From: an uncultured Prevotellaceae bacterium
GTDB lineage: Bacteria > Bacteroidota > Bacteroidia > Bacteroidales > Muribaculaceae
NCBI GenBank assembly: GCA_900318645.1
Contig: ONLH01000013.1
Span: 1-63,544 of the forward strand
Length of the DNA stretch: 63,544 nt
Reading direction: 5' to 3'
Within the stretch, counting starts at the first letter, position 1. Each line of letters begins with the position of its first letter. Below, piece by piece: positions 16,141 through 25,930 of the stretch. Under the pieces are notes generated by a model. That model saw only the letters and a list, made by a program, of their open reading frames with translations. It had not been told where the DNA came from and ran no database searches. Position numbers and translations under genes: made by a program.

Positions 16141-19100
16141 ATGAAGAAATTACTCAAACTAACCCTGTTACTACTGGCATCGATTGTGCTGGCAGTGCCG
16201 TTGCGCGCCACAGACAATCCGGTAACGCTGGTGCCAACATTCGGCGCCGCGGCACAGGGCAGCAATGACAAGAGTTACCTGCCCTCGAATTTTGGCGACT
16301 GGACCAACCTGAGTGCCAGCGTCAACGACCTTACCGTCACCTCGAGCGACCCACTGCCCATGCAGTCATGCGTCTCGGGAAATACCCTGCATGTCACCTG
16401 GTTTGACTTTAACCCCAATGCCGATGGCAAGTACTGCGTGTATTACCGCCGCAGTGTCGACCAGGGTCGCACCTGGGAGGCTGCCCGTGCAGTGGTCAGT
16501 TCGGATAATCTGCTCACGTCTGGCGGCTCTTTAGGCAGCGGCTATGGCAATAACAGCAAGTGGATGGCCGTGGAGGGTCAGAAAGTTTACATCGTCACCG
16601 TCAACGATGTGGATCGCACTCACGGCCAATTGGTTCTCACCTATTCCAGTGACGGCGGCAAGACATTCCAGCAACGTATCATCGACGAGAACTCATCTTA
16701 CACTTATGTCCGCCCACATGTGCAGTGTGACGGTCAGATGGTGGTTATCGCTGTTGAGTGCGGTGCTCGAAACGGAAGTACGGGTAATCCGCACGTGTTT
16801 ACCTCGCTTGACGGCGGCGCCACTTTTACCGATAAGTTGATTGATACAGAGCAGAAACTGGTTGATCTGCAAGTGTCGGGGCGCCGCTGGGCAATTCTCG
16901 GCAATGACATGTATTGGTATTATAACATGCATTGGGGCAATGTCTATCTTACCACATCGGCCGACGCTGGCCAGACCGTCACCACGCAGAACATCGCTCC
17001 GCTGGTTTTGGACAGCACTTCGTGGTGCGAATTGAATTACATGAAAGGATGGAACGGCAACGCATTCAACTACCACCCGCAGATGACCCTCGATGGCAAC
17101 GTGATCAACGTCATCTTCCGGGGCTGTGCCGAAGCGTTGGAGGATACATCCCCGACCAATGACCGTAACCACACCATTTTCCGCCGTTCGACCGACTTTG
17201 GCGTGACCTGGACCGATGCGAAATACATCCCCGGCACAAACGGTTCACAAGGTGCCATCGCCGCCAAAGGTCAACACATCTATGTGCTGCAAGCGCCGAA
17301 TAATAACATCTACATGTACCACTCCCACGATGGCGGTCAGACTTGGGAAATGCAGACTCGCGGCACTTGGAACAGATCTACTTCTAATTATTTTTATGAG
17401 TTGTACATCGCCCCCGATGACCCCACGGGTCAACATGTCTATATGACTGGCGTTCGTGGCCTCCTGGTGGAGTCACGCGACGGTTTCCGCACTGTGCACC
17501 GCAATTTTGTCATCGGCACCGAGTCCTGGCATCACAAGAACAGTAACAACCATGCACTCACCGTGTTGGTGGATCAGGAGGGCACAGAGCACTGGCTGAT
17601 GAACTACAGTCCGAGCAGTGTGAAGAGCTATACTTTCTGGAGCATCGTTCACCGCCGCAACGACCTGCTCCCCGCTATGGGCAACACCAACATGGCACTG
17701 GACATCTCCGAAATTGAAGGACAGGCCGTGGACATGCCGCTGACCAACGTCATCATCTCGATGACGCCCAGCATCATGGAGACTAGGGATGCCACCACCG
17801 TCGAGTGCTGGGTGCGTGTGGATGAGGGCACGGGCTTACAAATCTCCGGTTTGTCGAACGATGACCCTAACACCTCTGGCAGCATTTATAACGGCGGGTG
17901 GTATATCGGCATCAATAGCGATGGGTATGATTGGTATTCTGTTCAAGGCTCTGTGTCTACCGAGCATTCGGTGGACGGAAAAGGTAAGTTGATTTGGGAC
18001 CGTTGGCGTTTACAGATTAAAGATTGGGGCATGTGGCATCATGTCGCCCTCACCTACGATTCCAATGAAGAGAAAGACAACATCCGCCTCTATATGGACG
18101 GCCTGCTTATAGGTGTGAATACTGAACACGGCCCGTTGCGCATCGGCAGCAACCCCATCGTTATTGGTCGAGCCAATATGAATTATGAACCGAAGGCATT
18201 GGTGGATAACTTCGCCATCTATAGCCGCGCATTGACGCAGGAGGAAATCCGTGAGCACATCTACAACATGCCCGATGCCTCGGACCCCGACTGCCGCCTG
18301 CTGCTCACTTTCGACGGCTCACTGCAGGACAAGAGCCAGTATCACAATGACCCCGCACCGCTGCTCGACGCCCTGCTCGTGGATCACGACGGCATCCGTC
18401 CACCGCACCCCGAGTTCACCGTCTCGCAGGACTTGAGCGGAAAGAATGTCTATCTCAACGACATGACGCAGGACGGAGAGTGCTACTGGTGGATTCTACC
18501 TGACCCGTCGAATCTGGACCGCATCGACAAGTATTCCACCAAACAGACGCCCCACGTGGAGCAGTACGTTTCCGGCCATCCCGGCACTTATCGCTATGAT
18601 ATGGTTGCCAGGGGAACGGGAGACTGCAATGCCTACGCCACGGCCTCCTCACAGCCCCTCATCATCGGTGGCTTGAAGCGCGTCTATCCCGAATCGGCCG
18701 CACAAGCTGACGGCGTGTCGCTGCGCATCGAGGGCGGTTACCGCCTGACATACAGCAACAAGCCACGTGTGGCACTACACGGTGCCAGCGACGACATAGA
18801 GGGCGTATGGCTCGTGCAACGGGGTTACGACTCCAACAATATCTTCTCGCCTGAAGATTTGGCTCCCGCGCGATTCAATCTGAGCGGTGTTCCCACGGGC
18901 AAGTATGATGTCATCGTGGGCACCGACACGCTCTTCCAGGCATTCACTGTTGAACCGGGTGGAGAACCAGAAGTGTGGGCCGATGTCAACGGCAACGAGA
19001 AAATGCTCTGGGGCAAATACCAGAAGTTCACCATTAACTACGGCAACAGGTCGAATACACCTGCCTTCAACGTGCCCTTCATCATTGGCATACCCTCCAT

Positions 19101-20778
19101 GCATGGTAATGTTGACGTAGCCTTTGACTTCGACATCAGTGAGATTTGCCCGGATCTTGATGAAGACGCACAGGCTATGGCTATGCAGGCTACAGACTAC
19201 ATGATGATCTATGACGCAGAGCGGGGTGATTCAATCCGCTGCTATATGTTGTTGATTCCCTACATCGCACCCAACAGCACCGAGGCGAAGACTTTCCGCA
19301 TCCGCTACAATAGGCCCACCGGCAATTCATATTCCAACGAGGTGGAGATGTACTTCATGATTCAGGAACCATGGGGTGCCGAATTTACCGAGGGTGGCTA
19401 TGCGCGCGCTCCACAGAGGCTTTACACCATGGAGCAAATGGAGTGTATGGCCATGAAATTCGGTCAACAGTTGCTGGAAGACGGTGTCATTGGCCAAATT
19501 CCCGGTATCGGCTGCTTGTACAATGCCGGAAAGACCGTGATTCAAGGTGGCATAGACCTGTATAACCGCAATTCCGACGGATGGGCTAACTTCGGAAAGA
19601 ACTTCGTCAGTTCAGCCTTGGGTTGTGGCGCCGATCTCACAGGCGTTGGAGCTGTGGGCCAGGGTCTGTTTGTCATCGGCAATATGTGTTGGAGTGCTTT
19701 GAATGCCTATTGGAACCGCGAGGACTGTCTGAAAGGACCCGGCAATAAGAAGAAATCGAGCGCCGTCGGCAGCTATGACCCCAATGAGATGATAGGTCCC
19801 TTGGGTGCTGATGAAAATGCACACTACATCCAACCCATGGGTGCAATGCCTTACACCATCACTTTCGAGAACAAATCCACGGCGACAGCTCCTGCCAACG
19901 AGGTGTGGATCACCGATACGCTCGACTTGACCAAACTGGATGCCTCGACCTTCTGCTTTACTGATTTCGGCTGGGACAACCAAGACTTCACTGTCGGTGG
20001 TCAGAATACCAAGAATTTCACCCAAAATCTGCCCTACACCGTGAATGGACAGGAAATTCAGGTGCGTGTCAGTGGCCAGTTTGACCCAGAGGCTGGCGTT
20101 GTTTACTGGAGCTTCGTCTCATTGCAGAAGAATGGTAACGAACTTGAGGATATCATGTTGGGCTTCCTGGCTCCCAATAACGAGAACCATGTGGGTGAGG
20201 GCTATGTGAGCTTCACCATCAACCACAAGGAGGATCCCGCTAATGGCAGTACCGTGAGCAACGAGGCGACCATCGTCTTTGATGCCAACGAAGCAATCAA
20301 GACGAACACCTTCGTCAACACCTTCGACACCGACTTCCCGACATCAGAGATCGTGAACGTCACTGAGCGTAATGGTGGACTGGACGTGACCATCGCGGGC
20401 AGCGACGGCACGAGTGGTATTGATCACTATGACCTTCTCGTGTTCCTCAACGGCACCGACGACTTCATCGTCGTGAACAACCAAAAGCAGAACGTGATAC
20501 ACGTACCTTACATGGCTGGCGTGATGAAGTATGGTCTCTGTGTCATGGGCACCGACCGTGTGGGTTGGCACGATCGCAAGAACCTGACGCCCGAGGTGAA
20601 TTACAATACAGGACTGTGGGGTGACGTGAACCTCGACCTTGAGGTCAACATTGCCGACGTCAACGCTGTGATTGACGTCATTCTGAGTGGCGATAGTGGT
20701 GTGTTGTATGATGTGAACTATGACGGTGAAATCAACATTGCCGACATCAACACCATCCTTGACATCATCCTGCAATAA
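16141..20778 (+). CDS. Giant secreted protein: sialidase-like propeller, LamG, DUF7619-like and dockerin-type end
   Basis: A 1545-residue protein with a signal peptide (MKKLLKLTLLLLASIVLAVPLRA). Residues about 100-400 carry Asp-box motifs of sialidase/BNR propellers (SVDQGRTW, SSDGGKTF, SLDGGATF, STDFGVTW, SHDGGQTW). A LamG/concanavalin-like domain follows at about 549-709 (ATTVECWVRVDEG, GMWHHVALTYDSN, LVDNFAIYSRALTQEEI). Residues 1210-1400 resemble the DUF7619-type repeat common in Bacteroidota surface proteins (SYDPNEMIGPLG). The C-terminus has two dockerin-like calcium repeats (DVNLDLEVNIADVNAVIDVI, DVNYDGEINIADINTILDII). The catalytic Arg triad of true sialidases is not evident to me, so glycan binding or hydrolysis is open. 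Start chosen at the signal peptide; the frame is open 207 bp upstream through the operator repeats. Confidence 0.85.
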   Translation: MKKLLKLTLLLLASIVLAVPLRATDNPVTLVPTFGAAAQGSNDKSYLPSNFGDWTNLSASVNDLTVTSSDPLPMQSCVSGNTLHVTWFDFNPNADGKYCVYYRRSVDQGRTWEAARAVVSSDNLLTSGGSLGSGYGNNSKWMAVEGQKVYIVTVNDVDRTHGQLVLTYSSDGGKTFQQRIIDENSSYTYVRPHVQCDGQMVVIAVECGARNGSTGNPHVFTSLDGGATFTDKLIDTEQKLVDLQVSGRRWAILGNDMYWYYNMHWGNVYLTTSADAGQTVTTQNIAPLVLDSTSWCELNYMKGWNGNAFNYHPQMTLDGNVINVIFRGCAEALEDTSPTNDRNHTIFRRSTDFGVTWTDAKYIPGTNGSQGAIAAKGQHIYVLQAPNNNIYMYHSHDGGQTWEMQTRGTWNRSTSNYFYELYIAPDDPTGQHVYMTGVRGLLVESRDGFRTVHRNFVIGTESWHHKNSNNHALTVLVDQEGTEHWLMNYSPSSVKSYTFWSIVHRRNDLLPAMGNTNMALDISEIEGQAVDMPLTNVIISMTPSIMETRDATTVECWVRVDEGTGLQISGLSNDDPNTSGSIYNGGWYIGINSDGYDWYSVQGSVSTEHSVDGKGKLIWDRWRLQIKDWGMWHHVALTYDSNEEKDNIRLYMDGLLIGVNTEHGPLRIGSNPIVIGRANMNYEPKALVDNFAIYSRALTQEEIREHIYNMPDASDPDCRLLLTFDGSLQDKSQYHNDPAPLLDALLVDHDGIRPPHPEFTVSQDLSGKNVYLNDMTQDGECYWWILPDPSNLDRIDKYSTKQTPHVEQYVSGHPGTYRYDMVARGTGDCNAYATASSQPLIIGGLKRVYPESAAQADGVSLRIEGGYRLTYSNKPRVALHGASDDIEGVWLVQRGYDSNNIFSPEDLAPARFNLSGVPTGKYDVIVGTDTLFQAFTVEPGGEPEVWADVNGNEKMLWGKYQKFTINYGNRSNTPAFNVPFIIGIPSMHGNVDVAFDFDISEICPDLDEDAQAMAMQATDYMMIYDAERGDSIRCYMLLIPYIAPNSTEAKTFRIRYNRPTGNSYSNEVEMYFMIQEPWGAEFTEGGYARAPQRLYTMEQMECMAMKFGQQLLEDGVIGQIPGIGCLYNAGKTVIQGGIDLYNRNSDGWANFGKNFVSSALGCGADLTGVGAVGQGLFVIGNMCWSALNAYWNREDCLKGPGNKKKSSAVGSYDPNEMIGPLGADENAHYIQPMGAMPYTITFENKSTATAPANEVWITDTLDLTKLDASTFCFTDFGWDNQDFTVGGQNTKNFTQNLPYTVNGQEIQVRVSGQFDPEAGVVYWSFVSLQKNGNELEDIMLGFLAPNNENHVGEGYVSFTINHKEDPANGSTVSNEATIVFDANEAIKTNTFVNTFDTDFPTSEIVNVTERNGGLDVTIAGSDGTSGIDHYDLLVFLNGTDDFIVVNNQKQNVIHVPYMAGVMKYGLCVMGTDRVGWHDRKNLTPEVNYNTGLWGDVNLDLEVNIADVNAVIDVILSGDSGVLYDVNYDGEINIADINTILDIILQ

Positions 20779-20836
20779 CCCTTTGTAGCGGAAAAATACA
20801 AGAATATGGATTGATGTAATTTTTTAAGGATGAATC

Positions 20837-20869
20837 GGGCTGGGGTCAAGTGCCTCAGCCCATTTTTTC
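20837..20869 (+). terminator. Intrinsic terminator of the giant secreted protein gene
   Basis: GGGCTGGGG (20837-20845) pairs with CCTCAGCCC (20853-20861) with one G-U pair, followed by ATTTTTTCT. Confidence 0.75.
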
Positions 20870-20932
20870 TAACAACTGATTTTTCTGAAATTTCTGATTG
20901 CATCCATATTTGCTTGTCTCAAGCAATTTGCT

Positions 20933-20940
20933 TATCTTTG
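20933..20940 (+). promoter_or_regulatory. -7 box for the deoxyribosyltransferase-like gene
   Basis: TATCTTTG, about 25 bp before ATG 20966. Confidence 0.5.
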
Positions 20941-20965
20941 TGAGTTGAAATCATAGAGCAAAGAT

Positions 20966-21382
20966 ATGGCGAAGAAGATTTATTTTGCGGGGTCGATTAG
21001 AGGTGGACGCGTGGATGCCGACCTGTACCACCGCATCATCAGTTACATCCAGCGCACCGACGTGGTGCTCACCGAGCACGTGGGTAAGAGCAACCTGAGC
21101 CTTGTGGAGCAGGGCCGAGAACGGGATGCACGCATCTATGACCAGGACACGGCGTGGCTGCGCGAGAGCGACCTGCTGATTGGGGAGTGCACCTGTCCCT
21201 CGTTGGGCGTAGGCTATGAACTGGCTTATGCCGAGGCTCACGGCATCCCCTGCCACATCTTCTATGACAAGAGAAAGACGCAACTGTCGGCGATGCTCAC
21301 GGGTAATCCCTACTTCCACATTCATCCCTACGAGTGCGAGCAGGATATCTACCCCCTGTTGGATGAGATTCTGCAACGATAA
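20966..21382 (+). CDS. Nucleoside 2-deoxyribosyltransferase-family enzyme
   Basis: A 138-residue single-domain protein of the nucleoside 2-deoxyribosyltransferase/DNPH1 superfamily: KIYFAGSIRGGR at the N-terminus, RDARIYDQDTAWLRESDLLI, then the catalytic-Glu region CPSLGVGYELAYAEAHGIP. Relatives either swap the base of deoxyribonucleosides or hydrolyse deoxynucleoside monophosphates; the GSIRGGR start is closer to the DNPH1 (Rcl) hydrolase type. It would act in cytoplasmic nucleotide salvage or clean-up. Single gene with its own -7 box. Confidence 0.82.
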   Translation: MAKKIYFAGSIRGGRVDADLYHRIISYIQRTDVVLTEHVGKSNLSLVEQGRERDARIYDQDTAWLRESDLLIGECTCPSLGVGYELAYAEAHGIPCHIFYDKRKTQLSAMLTGNPYFHIHPYECEQDIYPLLDEILQR

Positions 21383-21473
21383 AAGATTCATCTGATTTCA
21401 GGCATATTGTTTGGCGCGTTGCAGGTTTTTTATTTAATTTGCACTCGGTTAGAATCTTAACATATTACTCAAG

Positions 21474-21968
21474 ATGAAAAAGACATTATCAGTTTTGTTT
21501 TCTATGTTATTGTTGGTGCTGTCGCTTGCTGGCTGCGGCACGGGTAGCGGCTTGACCAAGGCTGAGCGAGAGGCACAAGTCACCCGCCAAGTGCAGGAAG
21601 CTCTCGACACACGCCACTATACGATTGCAGTAGACTGGATGAAGCCGCTGGGAGGCATGCCGCGTCATGTGAGTTCCAATTATGAGTTGACGGTCAACGG
21701 TGATGAGGTGATCAGCTATCTGCCCTATGTCGGCGAGGCCTACCGTCTGCCCTATGGTGGTGGCAAGGGTCTGAACTTCAAGGGAACGATTGAAAACTAC
21801 ACGATCGAATACCTGACCAGTAACCGCGTTCACATTGAGTTTACCGTGACCAATGTCGAGGATTCCTATAACTTCCGCATTGATGTGTTCAATAACGGAA
21901 AATCGATTATTGACATCATCGCCCGTGACAAGGATGCAATTTCGTTTGACGGCGAAATGGTATTCTGA
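21474..21968 (+). CDS. DUF4251 lipoprotein, first of a tandem pair
   Basis: A 164-residue lipoprotein (signal ending LSLAGC). The body matches the Bacteroidales DUF4251 family: VQEALDTRHYTIAVDWMKPL, then YLPYVGEAYRLPYGGGKGLNF, and a FRIDVFNNGKSIIDI end. The family is exported and of unknown function. It has about 30-40% visible identity with the next gene and the same order of motifs, so the two are a local duplication. Confidence 0.85.
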   Translation: MKKTLSVLFSMLLLVLSLAGCGTGSGLTKAEREAQVTRQVQEALDTRHYTIAVDWMKPLGGMPRHVSSNYELTVNGDEVISYLPYVGEAYRLPYGGGKGLNFKGTIENYTIEYLTSNRVHIEFTVTNVEDSYNFRIDVFNNGKSIIDIIARDKDAISFDGEMVF

Positions 21969-22056
21969 TTCTTTTTGGGAGATGATCTGTTAAACGAAAC
22001 ACCCAATGTGCAGTCATACAAGTAAAAGTATTGTATAACCCTTCAACCCGATGATT

Positions 22057-22551
22057 ATGAAAAGAGTTCAACTATTCTCAATAGCGTTTTTGATGATATT
22101 GCTCACTGCTTGCAATACAGGCAATAAGGTGGTGGATGTACAACGTGCCGAGGCCATTAAGGGCTTGCTTGAGTCGCAGCAGTTTGTCGTAATGGTAGGC
22201 TCGATGCGTCCGCTGTCGGCACCGACGACTCCCGTATCTCAGGGACACAAAATGATTGTGCGTGACGGCTCGGTGAGCTGCTATCTGCCATACGCCGGTT
22301 CAGGACAGAACGTGGGCTATGGTGCCAGCGGCTACAAGGCAATGAACTTCACGAGCGAAGTCCTGGATTATAAGGTAGAATATCCCAAGGCCGACCGTGC
22401 CCGCGTGACCTTCAGGGTGAGCAACGGCGATGACAATTACCGTTTCCACATCGAGGTGTTCATGAACGGCAAGACGACCATTGATGTCGATCCCCGTGGC
22501 AGGGACGCCGTTTCCTACAGTGGCATAATCCACGGCCTTGAAATGCTGTAA
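22057..22551 (+). CDS. DUF4251 lipoprotein, second of a tandem pair
   Basis: A 164-residue lipoprotein (MKRVQLFSIAFLMILLTAC). It has DUF4251 features: IKGLLESQQFVVMVGSMRPL, CYLPYAGSGQNVGYGASGYKA, FHIEVFMNGKTTIDV. ATG 22057 places the Lys-Arg next to the start; ATG 22051 is an alternative. It is followed by a hairpin shared with the convergent sbcC gene. Function unknown. Confidence 0.85.
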   Translation: MKRVQLFSIAFLMILLTACNTGNKVVDVQRAEAIKGLLESQQFVVMVGSMRPLSAPTTPVSQGHKMIVRDGSVSCYLPYAGSGQNVGYGASGYKAMNFTSEVLDYKVEYPKADRARVTFRVSNGDDNYRFHIEVFMNGKTTIDVDPRGRDAVSYSGIIHGLEML

Positions 22552-22574
22552 CGCACGCTACCTCTATGAAATAA

Positions 22575-22606
22575 AAAATGGGCGGCATCATCGTGCCGCC
22601 CATTTT
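22575..22606. terminator. Bidirectional intrinsic terminator
   Basis: AAAATGGGCGGC (22575-22586) and its complement GCCGCCCATTTT (22595-22606) around an 8-base loop. A and T runs on both sides suit termination of the DUF4251 gene (plus) and sbcC (minus). Confidence 0.85.
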
Positions 22607-22609
22607 GTG

Positions 22610-25600
22610 TCATGATACCACCTTGACCCGACTGACGGTGTTGTCGTTGGGGTCGCGATAGACTTGAATCTGGGTAGTGACACGCTCCTTGAGCATCTCC
22701 ACATGGCTGATGATTCCCACACGCTTGCCGCCGATATTATAGAGCTGGTTAAGGGTCTCCATCACGTTGTCGAGATAGGTGGGGCTGAGCGAGCCGAAGC
22801 CCTCGTCGATAAACAGTGTGTCCACGCTGAAGATTTTGCCCATGGAGCTTGACAATGCAAGTGCCAGGGCCAGTGATACCATAAAGCTCTCGCCACCAGA
22901 CAGCGTGTTGACCGACGTGAGGTCGCCCTGTTGTTGATCTCGCACCAGAATGACGAGTTTGCCGGGACTGGCCACCAGTTCATATCGGTTGTTGAACTTG
23001 TTCAGGTAAAGGTTGGCAGCATCCAACAGCTCACCCAGGATGTAACTCTGGGCTATTCGACGGAACTTGCTGCCGCTGGAGTCGCCCAGCATCTCACAGA
23101 ATTCACTCCATAGCTGGAACTCGGCTTCGGCCTTTTCGAGGGCTTCCTTTTTTTTGCCCAAGGCCTTCTCGTTCTCTGCATCGGTACTGAGGCGAGCTTT
23201 GAGCGTGGCAATCTTTTCGCTCAGTTCTTTGTATTTGTTTTGGCTCTCGGTATAGATGCTGTCCAGTTTCTCGCGGTTTTCCTCATGGAAATCGGGCTTC
23301 ATGCCAGCGAGGTCCTGTTGGCGCTTGGCGAGCGAACTGATTTCACCGCGCATGTGGGTGATGCTGTCGTTCAGTTGCTGCTGACTGCGCTTGATAGCGT
23401 CAATCTCGCTCTGTTGATAGCCCTCTAATGCAGTAAGACGTGGCAGGTCAATAGCAGTGTTGCCGCTTAGGAAAGTGTTGAGTGCCTGTGTCGCCCGTTG
23501 CTCCTTGGCCTGCTCGTTTTCAAGCTGGTTGTTCCAGTTGATGCATTTGTTCTCGAACAGTCGCCACTGCTCGTCGAGCTTCTCTGGAACGTGGTCAGTC
23601 ACGTTACCGCTGTCTGTCAGCCCTGCGATGTTGCGCTTGTTGTCTTCCATAGCGGGAATCAGGGCAGCTGTTTTGCTGATGACCTCTTTGAGCTGTTGTG
23701 CACTTGTTTCCTTGTGACGGTAATCGGCGGCCTTGCTCTCAAGCTTTTGGATGAATTCCTCATCCTGGGCGATGCGCTCCTGCCAGTCCTTCATTGTGAA
23801 CTGGGCATCTAGGTCATGGGTCAGCGAGTGGACATGCTCAGTGCTGATCTTGATGGCTTCTTGCTGGTGCTTGATGCTCTCGTTGACCTTGTTGAGGTCG
23901 ATTTTGGCATCGTTATGACTTCTTGTAAGTGTGGTCAGTTTGTCACGCTCAGCCTTGATGCTCTTTTGGAGTTCAGTAGCTTGTTTGATGGCCTCATTCA
24001 AGGTCTCAACTTTCTTATCCAGCGTGATGATGATTTCATCGACACGGACGCTATCAGGCATGGCCTCAACGGTGATGTCGCATCGTTTCAGCAATCTGGC
24101 GGCTTCTTCCCACTGTCGGTTACGGGCAGTGGTGCTGTTTTTCAGCTCTTCATCAGCTTTGGCTACCTGCTGTTCCATCTGTTTGATGGTCTTGCGCGAT
24201 GCGGCAATGTCGGTTTCGGTCTTCTTCAGGTTGTCGTCGGCTAGTTTGAGACGTTTCCTCAAGTCCTCAATGATATGTTCACCCTTCGGCTCAAGTAGTT
24301 TAACGATATCGTTGCCGCAGATGGGACATTTCTCCCCCACGTGCAATGACTTGTGGGCCTGTTCAATCAGGTGATTGATATCGGTCTCGCGATCGACGGC
24401 GGCTTGGGCCTGTTCTTTGATGGTCTGCTTGTCGCCGAGGGTCTCCAGCACTTGATTGAGCGAGTTTCGTTCACCTTCAAGTGCTGACTTCATGTCAGTG
24501 ACTCGTTGTTCAATTTGACCTTGCGTGGCATCGGCATTCTTGAACAGGGTGAGTGCTTGCTTGGCATCGTTCAGGGCATCCTTTTGGGTATTGATGCCGG
24601 CCACATCCATCTCATTGTACTTCGCTTCAAGTTGCTTGACGGCTTCTTCTTGCTGTTGTGCGGCTTCAAGTGTTGACTGGACAATGCCTTGCACTTTGGG
24701 CTGGCGCGCCTGTTCCTGCTGCAGGGCGAGCGTGTATTTTCCGACATTGGTTTGCTCGTCTTTGCGCTGCTTCAACAGGGTCTTGATGCTCTTGATGCCG
24801 TTGTACATTTCTCTGTTCGGCTTTTCTTGCTGAAGATAGTCCTCAGTCTCGGCAAGCTGTTGGCGCTGTCCCTCCAAATGTTCAATCGTGGCACGTAGCG
24901 CAGCACACAGGACGTCAAACTCTTCCTGCATGGCCGGTTTCTTGCCTTTCAGCGTTTGAATCTGCATTTGTGCTTGCCGTGCTTCTTTCAGCTCCCGACG
25001 AGGTCCGATGGTCAGCTCCCAATCTGCGGCAAGTTGTTGTTTCTCGAGATAGTCGGCTTGGTGGGTCATCTCTTCCTTTTCGGCGAGATTTTTCTGCTTT
25101 TCGGCAAGGTCTCTTTCGTTTTGGGCTTTATCGTCAAGCCACTGAGCCATTTTCTTGGCTTCCTCACTCAATTTGAGTGTGGTTTCCTGCTCACTGGTGT
25201 GGGTGGCTATATCTTCAGCGATATGCTTCTTCTCGGTGTCATCCAGCAGGGTGATGTTCTGGACCTGTTCAAGCAGGTTATTGCGGACGTTTTCCTTCTC
25301 GCGGAAGGTCAAGAAGATTTTTTTGCCCACCTGGGTGTAAATCTCGGTGCCGGTCATCTTCTCGAGCAGTTTGGCTTTGTCGTCCTCATCGCTATTCAGG
25401 AACTCCGAGAATTTGCCTTGGGCGAGCACTACGGTGCGGAAGAATTGGTTCATGTCCAACCCGATGAGTTCCGAAACTCGCTGATTGATTTTTTTCATGT
25501 TGTGCTCGTGGTAGGCTGGCGTGACACCTTCGTCGGTCGATAGGGTGCGGGTGACGGACTGGATGTTTCCATCGGCCTTATTGCGTGCGCGATGCACTTC

Positions 25601-25930
25601 CCAGGTAGCAACGTAGGGGATTCCCTCCTTGTCGTCAAAGGTCAGGCAGATTTCGGCCTTTGCGGCACCTCGCCTCAACAGTTGCCTCACGTTGTCGGTC
25701 TGCAGGGTGTCTGCAAGGTTGTTTGTGTACTCGGTGCCTTTGGCGGCATCCATGCGCGGGGTGTCGCCATACAGTGCCAGACACAGGCAGTCGATGATCG
25801 TTGACTTGCCTGATCCTGTCTCTCCGGTGATGAGAAACAGATGCTCGTTCTCGAGTGGCGCTGCATCAAAATTGATTTCGGCGTGTTCGATGGATGCGAT
25901 GTTGTCGATTGTGAGTTTCTTAAGTTTCAT
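22610..25930 (-). CDS. sbcC: Exonuclease SbcCD ATPase subunit
   Basis: An 1106-residue Rad50-like ATPase. The Walker A motif GETGSGKST starts at residue 36. Two long coiled-coil arms flank the zinc hook CPIC (Cys535 and Cys538). The ABC signature LSGGES is at 1010-1015 and the Walker B stretch LFIDEGFGSL follows about 30 residues later. With SbcD it cleaves hairpins and blocked DNA ends during repair. Its start overlaps the sbcD stop by 4 bp. Full length for the family, and slightly longer than the E. coli protein. Confidence 0.95.
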   Translation of the reverse strand: MKLKKLTIDNIASIEHAEINFDAAPLENEHLFLITGETGSGKSTIIDCLCLALYGDTPRMDAAKGTEYTNNLADTLQTDNVRQLLRRGAAKAEICLTFDDKEGIPYVATWEVHRARNKADGNIQSVTRTLSTDEGVTPAYHEHNMKKINQRVSELIGLDMNQFFRTVVLAQGKFSEFLNSDEDDKAKLLEKMTGTEIYTQVGKKIFLTFREKENVRNNLLEQVQNITLLDDTEKKHIAEDIATHTSEQETTLKLSEEAKKMAQWLDDKAQNERDLAEKQKNLAEKEEMTHQADYLEKQQLAADWELTIGPRRELKEARQAQMQIQTLKGKKPAMQEEFDVLCAALRATIEHLEGQRQQLAETEDYLQQEKPNREMYNGIKSIKTLLKQRKDEQTNVGKYTLALQQEQARQPKVQGIVQSTLEAAQQQEEAVKQLEAKYNEMDVAGINTQKDALNDAKQALTLFKNADATQGQIEQRVTDMKSALEGERNSLNQVLETLGDKQTIKEQAQAAVDRETDINHLIEQAHKSLHVGEKCPICGNDIVKLLEPKGEHIIEDLRKRLKLADDNLKKTETDIAASRKTIKQMEQQVAKADEELKNSTTARNRQWEEAARLLKRCDITVEAMPDSVRVDEIIITLDKKVETLNEAIKQATELQKSIKAERDKLTTLTRSHNDAKIDLNKVNESIKHQQEAIKISTEHVHSLTHDLDAQFTMKDWQERIAQDEEFIQKLESKAADYRHKETSAQQLKEVISKTAALIPAMEDNKRNIAGLTDSGNVTDHVPEKLDEQWRLFENKCINWNNQLENEQAKEQRATQALNTFLSGNTAIDLPRLTALEGYQQSEIDAIKRSQQQLNDSITHMRGEISSLAKRQQDLAGMKPDFHEENREKLDSIYTESQNKYKELSEKIATLKARLSTDAENEKALGKKKEALEKAEAEFQLWSEFCEMLGDSSGSKFRRIAQSYILGELLDAANLYLNKFNNRYELVASPGKLVILVRDQQQGDLTSVNTLSGGESFMVSLALALALSSSMGKIFSVDTLFIDEGFGSLSPTYLDNVMETLNQLYNIGGKRVGIISHVEMLKERVTTQIQVYRDPNDNTVSRVKVVS

